DNA from: Brevibacillus_F sp035644815
GTDB taxonomy: Bacteria > Bacillota > Bacilli > Brevibacillales > Brevibacillaceae
Direction: 5' to 3'
Length of the DNA stretch: 17,036 bases
Assembly: GCA_035644815.1 (NCBI GenBank)
Contig: DASQNU010000273.1
Span: 1-17,036, forward strand
Shown: in pieces, positions 1 to 6,622 of the stretch
Layout: each line of letters opens with the position of its first letter
How positions within the stretch are numbered: the stretch's first letter is position 1
Notes under the pieces: generated by a model
The model's database searches: none
What the model saw: the letters and a program-made list of their open reading frames with translations, nothing else
What the model was told of the DNA's origin: nothing
Made by a program: the position numbers and the translations under genes

Positions 1-837
1 TTCTCCGGAGAAGTGATCGAAATCGGGGAAGGTGTAACCAACGTTGCAGTAGGTGAACGCGTCACCGTTGAGCCTATTTTGGCTTGCGGAACATGTATCC
101 CTTGCAAAAAAGGGATGTACAATGTTTGCAATTCGATTGGCTTTCATGGGTTAAGCGGCGGTGGCGGCGGATTTTCTGAAGTGACCATGGTGAAAGCAGG
201 CATGGTGCACAAGATACCGGATGAAATGAGCTTTGAGCAAGCTGCAACCGTTGAACCGACGGCGGTAGCCTTGCATGCAGTACGGCAAAGCCGGTTGAAA
301 GCAGGGGATACCTGCGTTGTTTTCGGCACGGGCCCCATCGGCCTGTTGGTCATCCAAGCCGCAAGAGTGGCCGGAGCAAGCCTGATCATTGGGGTAGAGG
401 TCTCTGCGCAAAGACAAAAGATGGCGAGGGAATGCGGCGCACATGTGGTCATTGACCCGACGAAGGAAAATGTGGTCGAAGCCATTCATCAGCTGACAGA
501 TGGCGGCGCCGATGTTTGCTTTGAAGTAACAGGCGTTGAAAAAGGGTTGCTTGGGGCCATTGAAAGCGCAAAAACGGATGGCCAAATCGTCATCGTAAGC
601 ATATGGGAAAAGTCAACTTCGATCCCACCCAATCAATTTGTGTTGAAAGAGCGCCAAATGAAGGGTGTGCTTGCTTATCGCGATATTTTTCCTTCCGTTA
701 TTCAACTGATTGCGGAAGGAAGATTTGAAGTAAACAAATTGATTACGAAAAAAATACCGTTAGAAGAGATCGCAGCGGGTGGATTTGAAGAATTGGTCAA
801 GACGAAAGATCATATCAAGATTCTCGTTTCTCCCTAA
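1..837 (+). CDS. bdhA: 2,3-butanediol-type zinc-dependent alcohol dehydrogenase, 5' end outside the window
   Basis: The first 278 codons visible are the C-terminal four fifths of a medium-chain, NAD(H)-dependent alcohol dehydrogenase. The frame is open from base 1, so the real start lies upstream. Visible residues 29, 32, 35 and 43 form the structural-zinc pattern C-x2-C-x2-C-x7-C. A Rossmann GTGPIG motif follows at about visible residues 110-115, and the C-terminal part (EVTGVE, IVSIWEK, YRDIFP) matches Bacillus BdhA closely as I remember it. That family interconverts acetoin and (R,R)-2,3-butanediol in the cytoplasm during overflow metabolism. The catalytic-zinc Cys and His-Glu pair would lie in the missing N-terminal part. 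Alternatives are a sorbitol or threonine dehydrogenase of the same superfamily, but the C-terminal wording favours butanediol dehydrogenase. A strong hairpin follows the stop. Confidence 0.85.
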   Translation, partial: FSGEVIEIGEGVTNVAVGERVTVEPILACGTCIPCKKGMYNVCNSIGFHGLSGGGGGFSEVTMVKAGMVHKIPDEMSFEQAATVEPTAVALHAVRQSRLKAGDTCVVFGTGPIGLLVIQAARVAGASLIIGVEVSAQRQKMARECGAHVVIDPTKENVVEAIHQLTDGGADVCFEVTGVEKGLLGAIESAKTDGQIVIVSIWEKSTSIPPNQFVLKERQMKGVLAYRDIFPSVIQLIAEGRFEVNKLITKKIPLEEIAAGGFEELVKTKDHIKILVSP

Positions 838-869
838 AAGGAGGGGGCTGGGGCAACATATAGTTGAAT

Positions 870-925
870 AAAGGCATCGGCAGTCACAGACTTTTTTAAA
901 GTCCATCACTGCCGATGCCTTTTCC
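870..925. terminator. Intrinsic terminator, probably bidirectional, between convergent genes
   Basis: Bases 871-884 (AAGGCATCGGCAGT) are perfectly complementary to 908-921. A second inner stem pairs 889-894 with 898-903. The plus strand has a T-rich tail (TTTTCCTTTC) and the minus strand reads TTTATTC after the stem. It sits between the dehydrogenase (plus) and the esterase (minus), so it can serve both. Confidence 0.85.
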
Positions 926-995
926 TTTCTAAAACGGTTTATAACGATGGTTCAACACCTGATTAGGGTTTACGGGCCGCATCAAGTGCACTTCC

Positions 996-2336
996 TCATT
1001 TGATCACAAATGGCAGCTTGAACGCCCACAGTTCAGTCCCGTTTGTCTTTAAACTGCTCCCTACACCAAAATCGTTATCGTTAATGATCATCAGCGTATT
1101 GCCGTTCACTAGTGAAATTCCTTCAATCTTTTCGTACGGGAACTGAAAGGAAGTAGCATCCAGGATCGTCCGTTTTGTCGGCGGCAAAATGCGGTTTGCT
1201 TGTAAATCGGCAAGCGACATTTGTTCCAGCGTTTTTCCGGCAGGCTTGGCCTGATCGTATTTGCCGAGAATATTTGTTGCTTTGGAGAGATCGATTGCGT
1301 AGATGCGCTTTAATTGAGCTTTGTCTCCAGCGTCTTTATCGCGTTCATCGATCAGCAAAGAATGCTCATTTATGGCGATCAGGTCGGAGATGACGATATC
1401 GGATTGCTTCAAATTTTTAAATGCTTTGGCATCCTCGGCCAGATAAGCATACTCAGCAACCGGCTTCAGTGTAGCAAGCTCAATCTTGATGATGCGCAGT
1501 TGGCGTGAATGATCGGTAGATTTGTCCGGATTGCGAAGCGGGCTTTGCATCGCCATGAACAGATAGCTGCCATCAGGAGTGATGCCTACTGCTTCGGCGC
1601 CGCGATTTTGGCGAAGTTGATTGTAGACAGAGGGCAATACTTCACGCGCAGGTACGAGTGGCGTAGAGACTTGCTTCGCCCAGCCCTTTGGCACGATCCG
1701 TTCGATGATGGTACCGTCGCGTTTGACATGTACGAGCGAGGGACCGTATTCATCCGAGAGCCAGAAGGTATCGTCCTTGGCGTTATAGGCGATCCCTTCT
1801 ATGTCCAAGCCGTAGGGATCATAAGCCAGCTCTTTGGTTCCCTGCGGATGAAAAGGAACTTCATCACGGCCTTTGATGTTCGGCAGACCGGTAATCTTGG
1901 GGTTACCCGAAACGGGGTCGTTGCCTTTTACCTTCAAAGGAATCTGATCCAGGATTTGAATGTTCCCATGCTTGATTTCGATTTTATAAATGGATGGCGT
2001 ATAGTCAGGGATGGGAAACGTACGAACATCTTTTCCGTTGACTTCGATCTCCCCATTCGGTCCACGGTCTGCCGTCGTATAGAAGACATGTGGCGGATCG
2101 GTTGGCAAGTGAGTCAGCGAAGAACCGATCCCCATTTTGATGCCAGCTGCCAAGTCAGGTGCGTCTAACACATACTTTCCGGTCAGAGCGGGCTTCCCCG
2201 TTATGGTTACGGTATTGCGAAGCTCGTCTCGATCCACATAGTTGTTGCTTGAAGGATTGATCGCTGCAGTGCCAGTTCCTGCAGGTGAGATCAGCATGAG
2301 CGACGCTGTTACGGCGAAGAGCCATTTTTTATTCAT
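996..2336 (-). CDS. Secreted esterase-like/phytase-like family protein
   Basis: This 446-residue protein has a typical signal peptide (MNKKWLF, then a hydrophobic stretch to about residue 25 and small residues before INPSS), so it is predicted to be exported. The mature part resembles the 'esterase-like activity of phytase' family, a beta-propeller-like fold. Recognisable blocks are the early TADRGPNGE, the middle FWLSDEYGPSLVHV and the C-terminal EGISLVNGNTLMIINDND, rich in acidic residues that could bind calcium. The start at 2336 is chosen because GGAAGGGGA lies just before that ATG on the minus strand; a longer frame to 2393 lacks a ribosome binding site and would bury the signal peptide. 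The substrate cannot be told from sequence. It is transcribed away from the lipoprotein gene and converges on the dehydrogenase. Confidence 0.75.
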   Translation of the reverse strand: MNKKWLFAVTASLMLISPAGTGTAAINPSSNNYVDRDELRNTVTITGKPALTGKYVLDAPDLAAGIKMGIGSSLTHLPTDPPHVFYTTADRGPNGEIEVNGKDVRTFPIPDYTPSIYKIEIKHGNIQILDQIPLKVKGNDPVSGNPKITGLPNIKGRDEVPFHPQGTKELAYDPYGLDIEGIAYNAKDDTFWLSDEYGPSLVHVKRDGTIIERIVPKGWAKQVSTPLVPAREVLPSVYNQLRQNRGAEAVGITPDGSYLFMAMQSPLRNPDKSTDHSRQLRIIKIELATLKPVAEYAYLAEDAKAFKNLKQSDIVISDLIAINEHSLLIDERDKDAGDKAQLKRIYAIDLSKATNILGKYDQAKPAGKTLEQMSLADLQANRILPPTKRTILDATSFQFPYEKIEGISLVNGNTLMIINDNDFGVGSSLKTNGTELWAFKLPFVIK

Positions 2337-2369
2337 CTGAGAGTCCCCTTCCACGTAGATGAGATCTAT

Positions 2370-2397
2370 TTCATATGGGGACAATCGTACCAACCAA
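2370..2397 (-). promoter_or_regulatory. Possible sigma-A promoter for the phytase-like gene
   Basis: On the minus strand TTGGTT (2392-2397) and TATGAA (2370-2375) are separated by 16 bases and lie about 35 bases before the chosen start. Both boxes are imperfect, so this is a weak call. Confidence 0.3.
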
Positions 2398-2471
2398 TTA
2401 TGAACGGGAAGTTATGGTTGATTGATGTTTCTGTAAATGTAGGGACGAAAGGCTTGTACAAGAACGAATCA

Positions 2472-2500
2472 TTGGAACCACCTCAGACAAATGGTATATT
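2472..2500 (+). promoter_or_regulatory. Sigma-A promoter for the lipoprotein/peptidase genes
   Basis: TTGGAA (2472-2477), a 17-base spacer and TATATT (2495-2500), preceded by TGG, which gives an extended -10 element. The predicted start is near 2507, about 40 bases before the lipoprotein ATG. Confidence 0.6.
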
Positions 2501-2545
2501 CGAGATTGGCGGGTTTTTCCTGTTGATTCCGCGTAGGAGGAAGAG

Positions 2546-3049
2546 ATGCTTCTTATTCGATATAGAAAGTTATTTCTGGTGTTGGTTCTCTCTTCATTAA
2601 TGATCATTGTAGGCTGTTCGACTAACAGTGATTCCCAGACGAACCATCGTGAATTACAAACGATATTTCCATTAGAACAACTGAAGGAAGTACATATACA
2701 ACTCTATCGTGAAGGTACAGTGAAAGCACAACCAGAGTTGATCGGGATGTATGTTGAGAAGCCGGAATTAACGGAGATAGTGAGCTGGCTACATAATGGG
2801 GTAAAAAGCGATTTTGAGGGTAATATCGCTTCACTGTCGATATTACAGTTCAACTACGGGACGAAGGATAAAGTAACCAGAACGAAATATATCATGTATG
2901 CGGTAACCACAGAGGACCAATATTATATCAAACCATTCAACAAAACACCGGAATTTGATCTTGATACCTACAAACAGGAGGACGGGGGCAAGCTATTGTC
3001 CTTGTTAGGTGAAACCGAGTGGTATAAAGTTGAAAAAGCGAACCATTAA
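2546..3049 (+). CDS. Small lipoprotein of unknown function
   Basis: A 167-residue protein that begins with a basic n-region (RYRK), a hydrophobic core and a lipobox ending at Cys24 (IIVGC followed by STNS). It is therefore predicted to be lipidated and anchored on the outer face of the cytoplasmic membrane. The mature part shows no domain I recognise; it is polar, with a mid-region FEGNIASLSILQFNYG that could form beta strands. AGGAGG at 2535-2540 is five bases before the ATG, and an extended -10 promoter lies upstream. The gene is followed 50 bases later by the P1 peptidase gene with no terminator visible between, so the two may be co-transcribed. No function is proposed. Confidence 0.75.
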   Translation: MLLIRYRKLFLVLVLSSLMIIVGCSTNSDSQTNHRELQTIFPLEQLKEVHIQLYREGTVKAQPELIGMYVEKPELTEIVSWLHNGVKSDFEGNIASLSILQFNYGTKDKVTRTKYIMYAVTTEDQYYIKPFNKTPEFDLDTYKQEDGGKLLSLLGETEWYKVEKANH

Positions 3050-3099
3050 AAACGTCTAATGTGATATGCAGAGAAATCTGGAGTAGAGGAGGAACACGA

Positions 3100-4191
3100 G
3101 TGCAACCGAGAGTGAGGCTACGCGAGCTTGGCATCAAGATCGGAAAATATGAAACCGGAACATGGAACGGCATAACCGACGTAGAGGGTGTCCGGGTCGG
3201 TCATCGAACGCTCTTTCAGGATCTCGCAGGCCAATCATTCATTCGCACAGGTGTTACTGCGATCCTGCCGCACGCGGGCAATCTGTTTCAAGAAAAAGTG
3301 TTGGGCACCTGCCACGTGATCAACGGCTTCGGCAAAACAGCAGGGACCATCCAGCTGCAGGAACTCGGCTTGGTCGAGAGCCCGATCATGCTGACGAATA
3401 CGTTATCAGTGCCAGCGGTTGCGGAAGGGACGATCCGTTACATGCTTCGTCACAATACGGACATCGGGGATACAACCGGCACGGTTAATGTCATCGTTGG
3501 GGAATGCAATGACGGTTATCTGAATGACATTCGTGGTCTTCATGTGCGTGCGGAAGACGCGATTGCTGCGATAGAGGCGGCCCGGGACGGGATGGTAGAA
3601 GAAGGCGGCGTCGGGGCAGGTACGGGCATGTCTTGCTTTGGCTATAAAGGCGGGATTGGCACCAGCTCCCGCATCGCTTCATTTGGTTCACGCTCATACA
3701 CCATCGGGGCTTTGGTTGTCAGCAATTTTGGCAAGCCAGAGGATATGCTTTTGCCTAAGAGAGACAGAGGTGTTGCAGCATTTGGACGAGAAGACAGCGC
3801 GGTGGATATTGACCCTGTATCGAGCGAACCTGGCCCGGACGGCTCGATCATGATCGTGCTTGCCACAGATGCACCAGTGAATCGAACCCAGCTGGATCGG
3901 ATTGCCAAGCGAGCCTCGTTTGGATTGGCGCGCACCGGTTCCTTTGCGGCACACGGCAGTGGAGACATCGTGCTGGCGTTTTCCACGGCACATCGGTTTT
4001 CCCATTACCCGGCTGGCTTGACCGAGTCCAAAGAGTATCTGGCAGACGACGGGGACGTGCTTTCCCGTCTGTTTGAGATGACAGCAGAGGCGGTGGAGGA
4101 AGCGATCTGGAACTCGCTTTGCAAAGCCAATACCACCACGGGACATCATGGAAGGGTTCGGCAGGCCATCTGTTATGAGCTTTTTCGGTAG
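3100..4191 (+). CDS. P1 family peptidase (DmpA-type aminopeptidase/esterase, MEROPS S58)
   Basis: A 363-residue cytoplasmic protein of the DmpA family, whose members self-cleave into alpha and beta chains and use the new N-terminal serine as nucleophile to remove amino-terminal residues from peptides, amides or esters. The opening (KYETGTWNGITDVEGVRVGH) and the Gly-Ser at residues 248-249 in DGSIMIVLATDAPV fit the family; DmpA itself cleaves at an equivalent Gly-Ser. The conserved ARTGSFAAHGSGDI block follows. The GTG start at 3100 is chosen because GAGGAGG (3086-3092) lies seven bases upstream; the frame continues upstream without a usable site. Length and motifs look intact. The natural substrate is unknown; beta-peptides, D-amino acid amides or cell-wall-like peptides are all known for relatives. 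Confidence 0.88.
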   Translation: MQPRVRLRELGIKIGKYETGTWNGITDVEGVRVGHRTLFQDLAGQSFIRTGVTAILPHAGNLFQEKVLGTCHVINGFGKTAGTIQLQELGLVESPIMLTNTLSVPAVAEGTIRYMLRHNTDIGDTTGTVNVIVGECNDGYLNDIRGLHVRAEDAIAAIEAARDGMVEEGGVGAGTGMSCFGYKGGIGTSSRIASFGSRSYTIGALVVSNFGKPEDMLLPKRDRGVAAFGREDSAVDIDPVSSEPGPDGSIMIVLATDAPVNRTQLDRIAKRASFGLARTGSFAAHGSGDIVLAFSTAHRFSHYPAGLTESKEYLADDGDVLSRLFEMTAEAVEEAIWNSLCKANTTTGHHGRVRQAICYELFR

Positions 4192-4321
4192 AAACAAAAG
4201 GCTTTGCATTATGGTCCAAGCGATGTACGAGTTGGAGAAATGAGCATAGAGGCTTGGCCGAACAAAACGTGGTAAACTAGGAGGAGATTACGGAAAGTAC
4301 AGGAATGGGAGTGTAGCCATC

Positions 4322-4681
4322 ATGGAAAAGGTAATGTTTATTGAAATTGGCATGGGCATCGATCTTCATGGACAAAACGTGACCAAAGCAGCGGTCAGAG
4401 CGGTACATAATGCGATTCACCATAATTCCATGCCGGGTTTGCGTTCCGTGCTGCCAGGGAATGACCTGCATCAGATGAAGGTAAATGTCAGACTTGCCGT
4501 TCCAGCGGACAAAGACAAGCTCGACCTTGATGTCGTCAAGGCAGAGCTGCCGTATGGTCAGGTGACATTTGATGTCGTCGATGGCGGGATGCTGACATCC
4601 AGCGGCGTCGTGCTTGCGGATAAAGAGGATGTAAATGATCAGGCATATGTGGTCATTGCCTCGGTGGAAGTGGGATATTAA
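4322..4681 (+). CDS. Lin0512 family protein
   Basis: A 119-residue protein that matches the small Lin0512 family by its opening MFIEIGMGIDLHGQ, the KAAVRAVHNAIHHNSMPG block, and an acidic/hydrophobic C-terminal half ending VVIASVEVGY. The family is widespread in Bacillota and other bacteria, often with a two-strand repeat fold, and its biochemical role is not established as far as I know. The ATG at 4322 has a weak GGGAGTG upstream; an alternative ATG four codons later is possible. It lies 130 bases after the P1 peptidase, with no terminator seen between, so readthrough is plausible. A hairpin terminator follows immediately. Confidence 0.8.
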   Translation: MEKVMFIEIGMGIDLHGQNVTKAAVRAVHNAIHHNSMPGLRSVLPGNDLHQMKVNVRLAVPADKDKLDLDVVKAELPYGQVTFDVVDGGMLTSSGVVLADKEDVNDQAYVVIASVEVGY

Positions 4682-4688
4682 TAAGACG

Positions 4689-4726
4689 GAAAAGGTCGCC
4701 TCTTGTGATGAGAGCGACCTTTTTTA
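4689..4726. terminator. Intrinsic terminator after the Lin0512 gene
   Basis: AAAAGGTCGC (4690-4699) pairs with GCGACCTTTT (4714-4723), followed by a run of T. It lies between convergent genes; the minus strand also reads into a short T-rich stretch, so it may stop both. Confidence 0.85.
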
Positions 4727-4741
4727 CTTGAACCAAGTATT

Positions 4742-4972
4742 TTACCCGGATGGATTTTCGGCAAACGGATTGGGTCTGGCCGCAGGAATCGGGTACTGTT
4801 CATCCGGTTCACCTGCATGCGCTCTGGACTTGTCGACTGAGCCCACGGGAATCGTATTTTCAACTTGATTCAATACGTCTGGGATCGGTTGATTGGGTGA
4901 TACAGCGCGCATTTCATCCTTTTTGCCGGGAGCCCCTGCTTTCACCGTGTTCTCTTGCTGCATGTCTGCCAT
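4742..4972 (-). CDS. Small proline-rich, probably disordered protein of unknown function
   Basis: A 76-residue protein beginning MADMQQENTV. It has no hydrophobic segment, is rich in Pro, Asn, Glu and Gly, and ends in PIPAARPNPFAENPSG; it looks intrinsically unstructured. The start at 4972 is preferred over a longer reading because GGAGGTG on the minus strand lies nine bases before it. I do not recognise the family. It is convergent with the Lin0512 gene and shares its terminator region. Its ribosome binding site is the main support for it being real. Confidence 0.5.
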   Translation of the reverse strand: MADMQQENTVKAGAPGKKDEMRAVSPNQPIPDVLNQVENTIPVGSVDKSRAHAGEPDEQYPIPAARPNPFAENPSG

Positions 4973-5085
4973 GAATGGAAACACCTCCTGCATACTAGGA
5001 TCTCTTGAAAAAAGCCCGACTAAACGTCAAGCTTTTGGTCAACCACAGGGAGTTCGAGTCGCTGTCATTTTTTATGAGTCACGCA

Positions 5086-5115
5086 TTGCCACACTTCTGC
5101 GGGAAAATGTATGCT
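5086..5115 (+). promoter_or_regulatory. Possible sigma-A promoter for the small membrane protein
   Basis: TTGCCA (5086-5091), an 18-base spacer and TATGCT (5110-5115). The -35 box matches well and the -10 box moderately. It would leave an untranslated leader of about 100 bases before the start chosen for the next gene. Confidence 0.35.
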
Positions 5116-5224
5116 AGGGATAACCAGTTTTTGGTATATGCCTTTGCAAGACCACGAAAGGGATACAAGTATGGAGCGGTTTTTGGGAAAATCGCATACA
5201 TTTTTGGAAATGGGGAGAGGTCGA

Positions 5225-5419
5225 ATGGATAGTATCGGATTTAGCGGTGTCATGATGTTTATCCCGTTTTTAATCATGATCGCACTCTATGTATTTGTGA
5301 TTTATGTCTTGGTCAGCGTCTTACGCTTTATGAAGAGAAAAAACGAACTGGATCAAGCACGAAATGAAAAGCTGGACAAGCTGATTCAGGTGCTGGAAAC
5401 AAAATCCGGAACACAGTGA
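5225..5419 (+). CDS. Small single-span membrane protein of unknown function
   Basis: A 64-residue protein with one hydrophobic segment at about residues 8-33, then a basic stop-transfer patch (RFMKRKN) and a charged amphipathic tail (about 38-60) likely to be helical or coiled-coil in the cytoplasm. GGGGAGAGG at 5211-5219 precedes the ATG at 5225 by five bases. An in-frame ATG at 5171 with AAAGGGA upstream would give 82 residues, so the start is not certain. I do not recognise a named family, though small membrane proteins with such tails are common in Bacillota. The stop at 5417-5419 is only 20 bases before the extended -10 element of the following leader transcript. Confidence 0.6.
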   Translation: MDSIGFSGVMMFIPFLIMIALYVFVIYVLVSVLRFMKRKNELDQARNEKLDKLIQVLETKSGTQ

Positions 5420-5438
5420 GCAGCTGACAAGCTTCATC

Positions 5439-5447
5439 TGTTATAAT
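5439..5447 (+). promoter_or_regulatory. Extended -10 promoter of the leader peptide/esterase transcript
   Basis: TGTTATAAT is a perfect extended -10 element (TG-N-TATAAT). The upstream -35 region is poor (TGAGCA at 5418-5423 with an 18-base spacer is the best match). The predicted start is near 5454, giving a roughly 178-base leader before the hydrolase ATG. Confidence 0.7.
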
Positions 5448-5492
5448 CAAGGAGAGGATCGCTCCTCAATTTTCGTAAAAGGAGTGTCAGAC

Positions 5493-5522
5493 ATGATTAT
5501 CAAGTTCATTCGTTTGCGTTAA
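5493..5522 (+). CDS. Leader peptide MIIKFIRLR with macrolide-stalling Arg-X-Arg motif
   Basis: A nine-residue ORF with an excellent ribosome binding site (AAAAGGAGTG at 5477-5486, AGGAG eight bases from the ATG). Its last three residues, Arg7-Leu8-Arg9, form the '+X+' motif of leader peptides such as that of ermD, at which ribosomes carrying macrolides fail to form the next peptide bond. Stalling would place Leu8 in the P site and Arg9 in the A site. The peptide is directly followed by TAA, which overlaps an ATG. Being so short it is only supported by the ribosome binding site, the motif, the strong promoter and the RNA pairing around it, but these agree with each other. Confidence 0.65.
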   Translation: MIIKFIRLR

Positions 5523-5533
5523 TGAAAAGCACT

Positions 5534-5580
5534 ACCCTTGGAAGCCCCTGCATTTTTGAAGGAACAAGCAAGGGTTTATT
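5534..5580 (+). terminator. Possible attenuator hairpin inside the leader
   Basis: ACCCTTG (5534-5540) is complementary to CAAGGGT (5569-5575), followed by TTTATTTAGG. The seven-base stem and broken T run make it a weak terminator. It may be a structural element nested inside the long-range leader pairing, or may add transcriptional attenuation. Confidence 0.35.
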
Positions 5581-5631
5581 TAGGTATGTCTTTTTCCATT
5601 AACCAAAAAACGAATGAAACGGGGAATCATC

Positions 5632-6504
5632 ATGACTGAAAAAATCCATCAAATCAATGGCGTCGCGATATGTGCAGAGAGCTTCGGCAATCCGACCCAC
5701 CCAGCCATACTGCTCATCATGGGAGCTACATGCTCGATGGTGTATTGGGATGAAGAGTTTTGCCAGCAGCTGGCCGACACAGGCAGATACGTCATTCGCT
5801 ACGATAACCGGGATGTCGGACGTTCGATTACGTATCAACCAGGGACATCCCATTATACCGTAGCAGACATGGCGGATGATGCCGCAGGGGTACTGGATGT
5901 GTACGGTATCGAGCGGGCGCATATTGTCGGGATGTCGCTCGGCGGTATGATCGGGCAGATCATGGCTATCAAGCATCCGCAAAGGGTAGCAAGCTTGACG
6001 CTGATCGCCTCCAGCTTTTACGGTTCGGACGAAAACAAGCGGAATCTCCCTCCGATGGATGAGCGGATCCTTGCGTTCCATGCAAAAGGAGCCACATTGG
6101 ACTGGTCTGATGAAAAAACGGTTGCGGATTACATGGTCAGTGGTTCACGATTGCTCTGCGGTTCCAAGCGTACGTTTAATGAAATGCGGGCGTATAAGCA
6201 GGTGACGCAAGAAATGAAGCGGGCCAACAATCTGCTTAGTATGTTCAATCACGCCCTGCTTACTGGGGACGACTCCTTCGAAGGAAAAGAAAAAGAAATC
6301 AATGTACCTGTCTTGGTGATCCACGGTACAGAAGATACGATTCTCCCCTATGAGCACGGACTGGCACTGGCCAAGGAAATACCGAATGCCCAACTACTTA
6401 CGCTCGAAGGAACTGGGCATGAACTTCACGAGGAAGACTGGGAGCAAATCATTACCGCCATTTTGGCACATACTTCAATAAGCAATCATGGTGGTAGCAA
6501 ATAA
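5632..6504 (+). CDS. Alpha/beta-hydrolase, candidate macrolide esterase (EstT/EstX-like)
   Basis: A 290-residue alpha/beta-hydrolase without signal peptide, so cytoplasmic. The fold's landmarks are in order: an oxyanion-side loop LLIMGATCSMVYWDEEF (28-43), the YDNRDVGRS block (57-65), nucleophile elbow GMSLG with Ser102, Asp235 in HGTED and His263 in GTGHE. This layout is shared by RdmC-type methylesterases and by EstT/EstX-type enzymes, which open macrolide rings by hydrolysing the lactone. The family alone does not fix the substrate. The macrolide assignment comes from its leader: an Arg-X-Arg stalling peptide whose coding region pairs with this gene's ribosome binding site region. The ATG at 5632 is chosen because GGGGA lies just upstream; an in-frame ATG at 5614 has no such site. 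A strong terminator follows, so the gene is monocistronic. Confidence 0.65.
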   Translation: MTEKIHQINGVAICAESFGNPTHPAILLIMGATCSMVYWDEEFCQQLADTGRYVIRYDNRDVGRSITYQPGTSHYTVADMADDAAGVLDVYGIERAHIVGMSLGGMIGQIMAIKHPQRVASLTLIASSFYGSDENKRNLPPMDERILAFHAKGATLDWSDEKTVADYMVSGSRLLCGSKRTFNEMRAYKQVTQEMKRANNLLSMFNHALLTGDDSFEGKEKEINVPVLVIHGTEDTILPYEHGLALAKEIPNAQLLTLEGTGHELHEEDWEQIITAILAHTSISNHGGSK

Positions 6505-6518
6505 ATCAGATTAAAATC

Positions 6519-6559
6519 AAAAAGATGCAAACGGCTTAATTGCCTTTGCATCTTTTTTT
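6519..6559 (+). terminator. Intrinsic terminator after the esterase gene
   Basis: AAAAAGATGCAAA (6519-6531) pairs with TTTGCATCTTTTT (6545-6557), with a GGC/GCC pair closing the loop and a T run. It is a very strong hairpin, about 15 bases after the stop. Confidence 0.9.
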
Positions 6560-6622
6560 ACATTTACGCTCTGGAGATGATCCGGCAAGCACGTGCTTGA
6601 TCTACATTTTGCTTCCGATTTC

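Larger units (their letters stand above)
5454..5631 (+). promoter_or_regulatory. Translational attenuator leader, predicted macrolide-responsive
   Basis: The leader RNA starts with a small hairpin (5454-5458 with 5463-5467), then carries a ribosome binding site and a nine-codon ORF. Bases 5505-5515 inside that ORF (TTCATTCGTTT) are perfectly complementary to 5608-5618 (AAACGAATGAA), just upstream of the hydrolase site GGGGA (5621-5625). In the same helical register ATGATT (5493-5498) can pair with AATCAT (5625-5630), bracketing that site up to its start codon. GTT (5518-5520) may add three pairs with AAC (5601-5603). Inference: in the resting state the hydrolase initiation region is folded away; a ribosome stalled at the Arg-Leu-Arg codons would cover 5505-5519 and free it. 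This is the logic known for erm genes; here it is predicted only. Confidence 0.7.
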
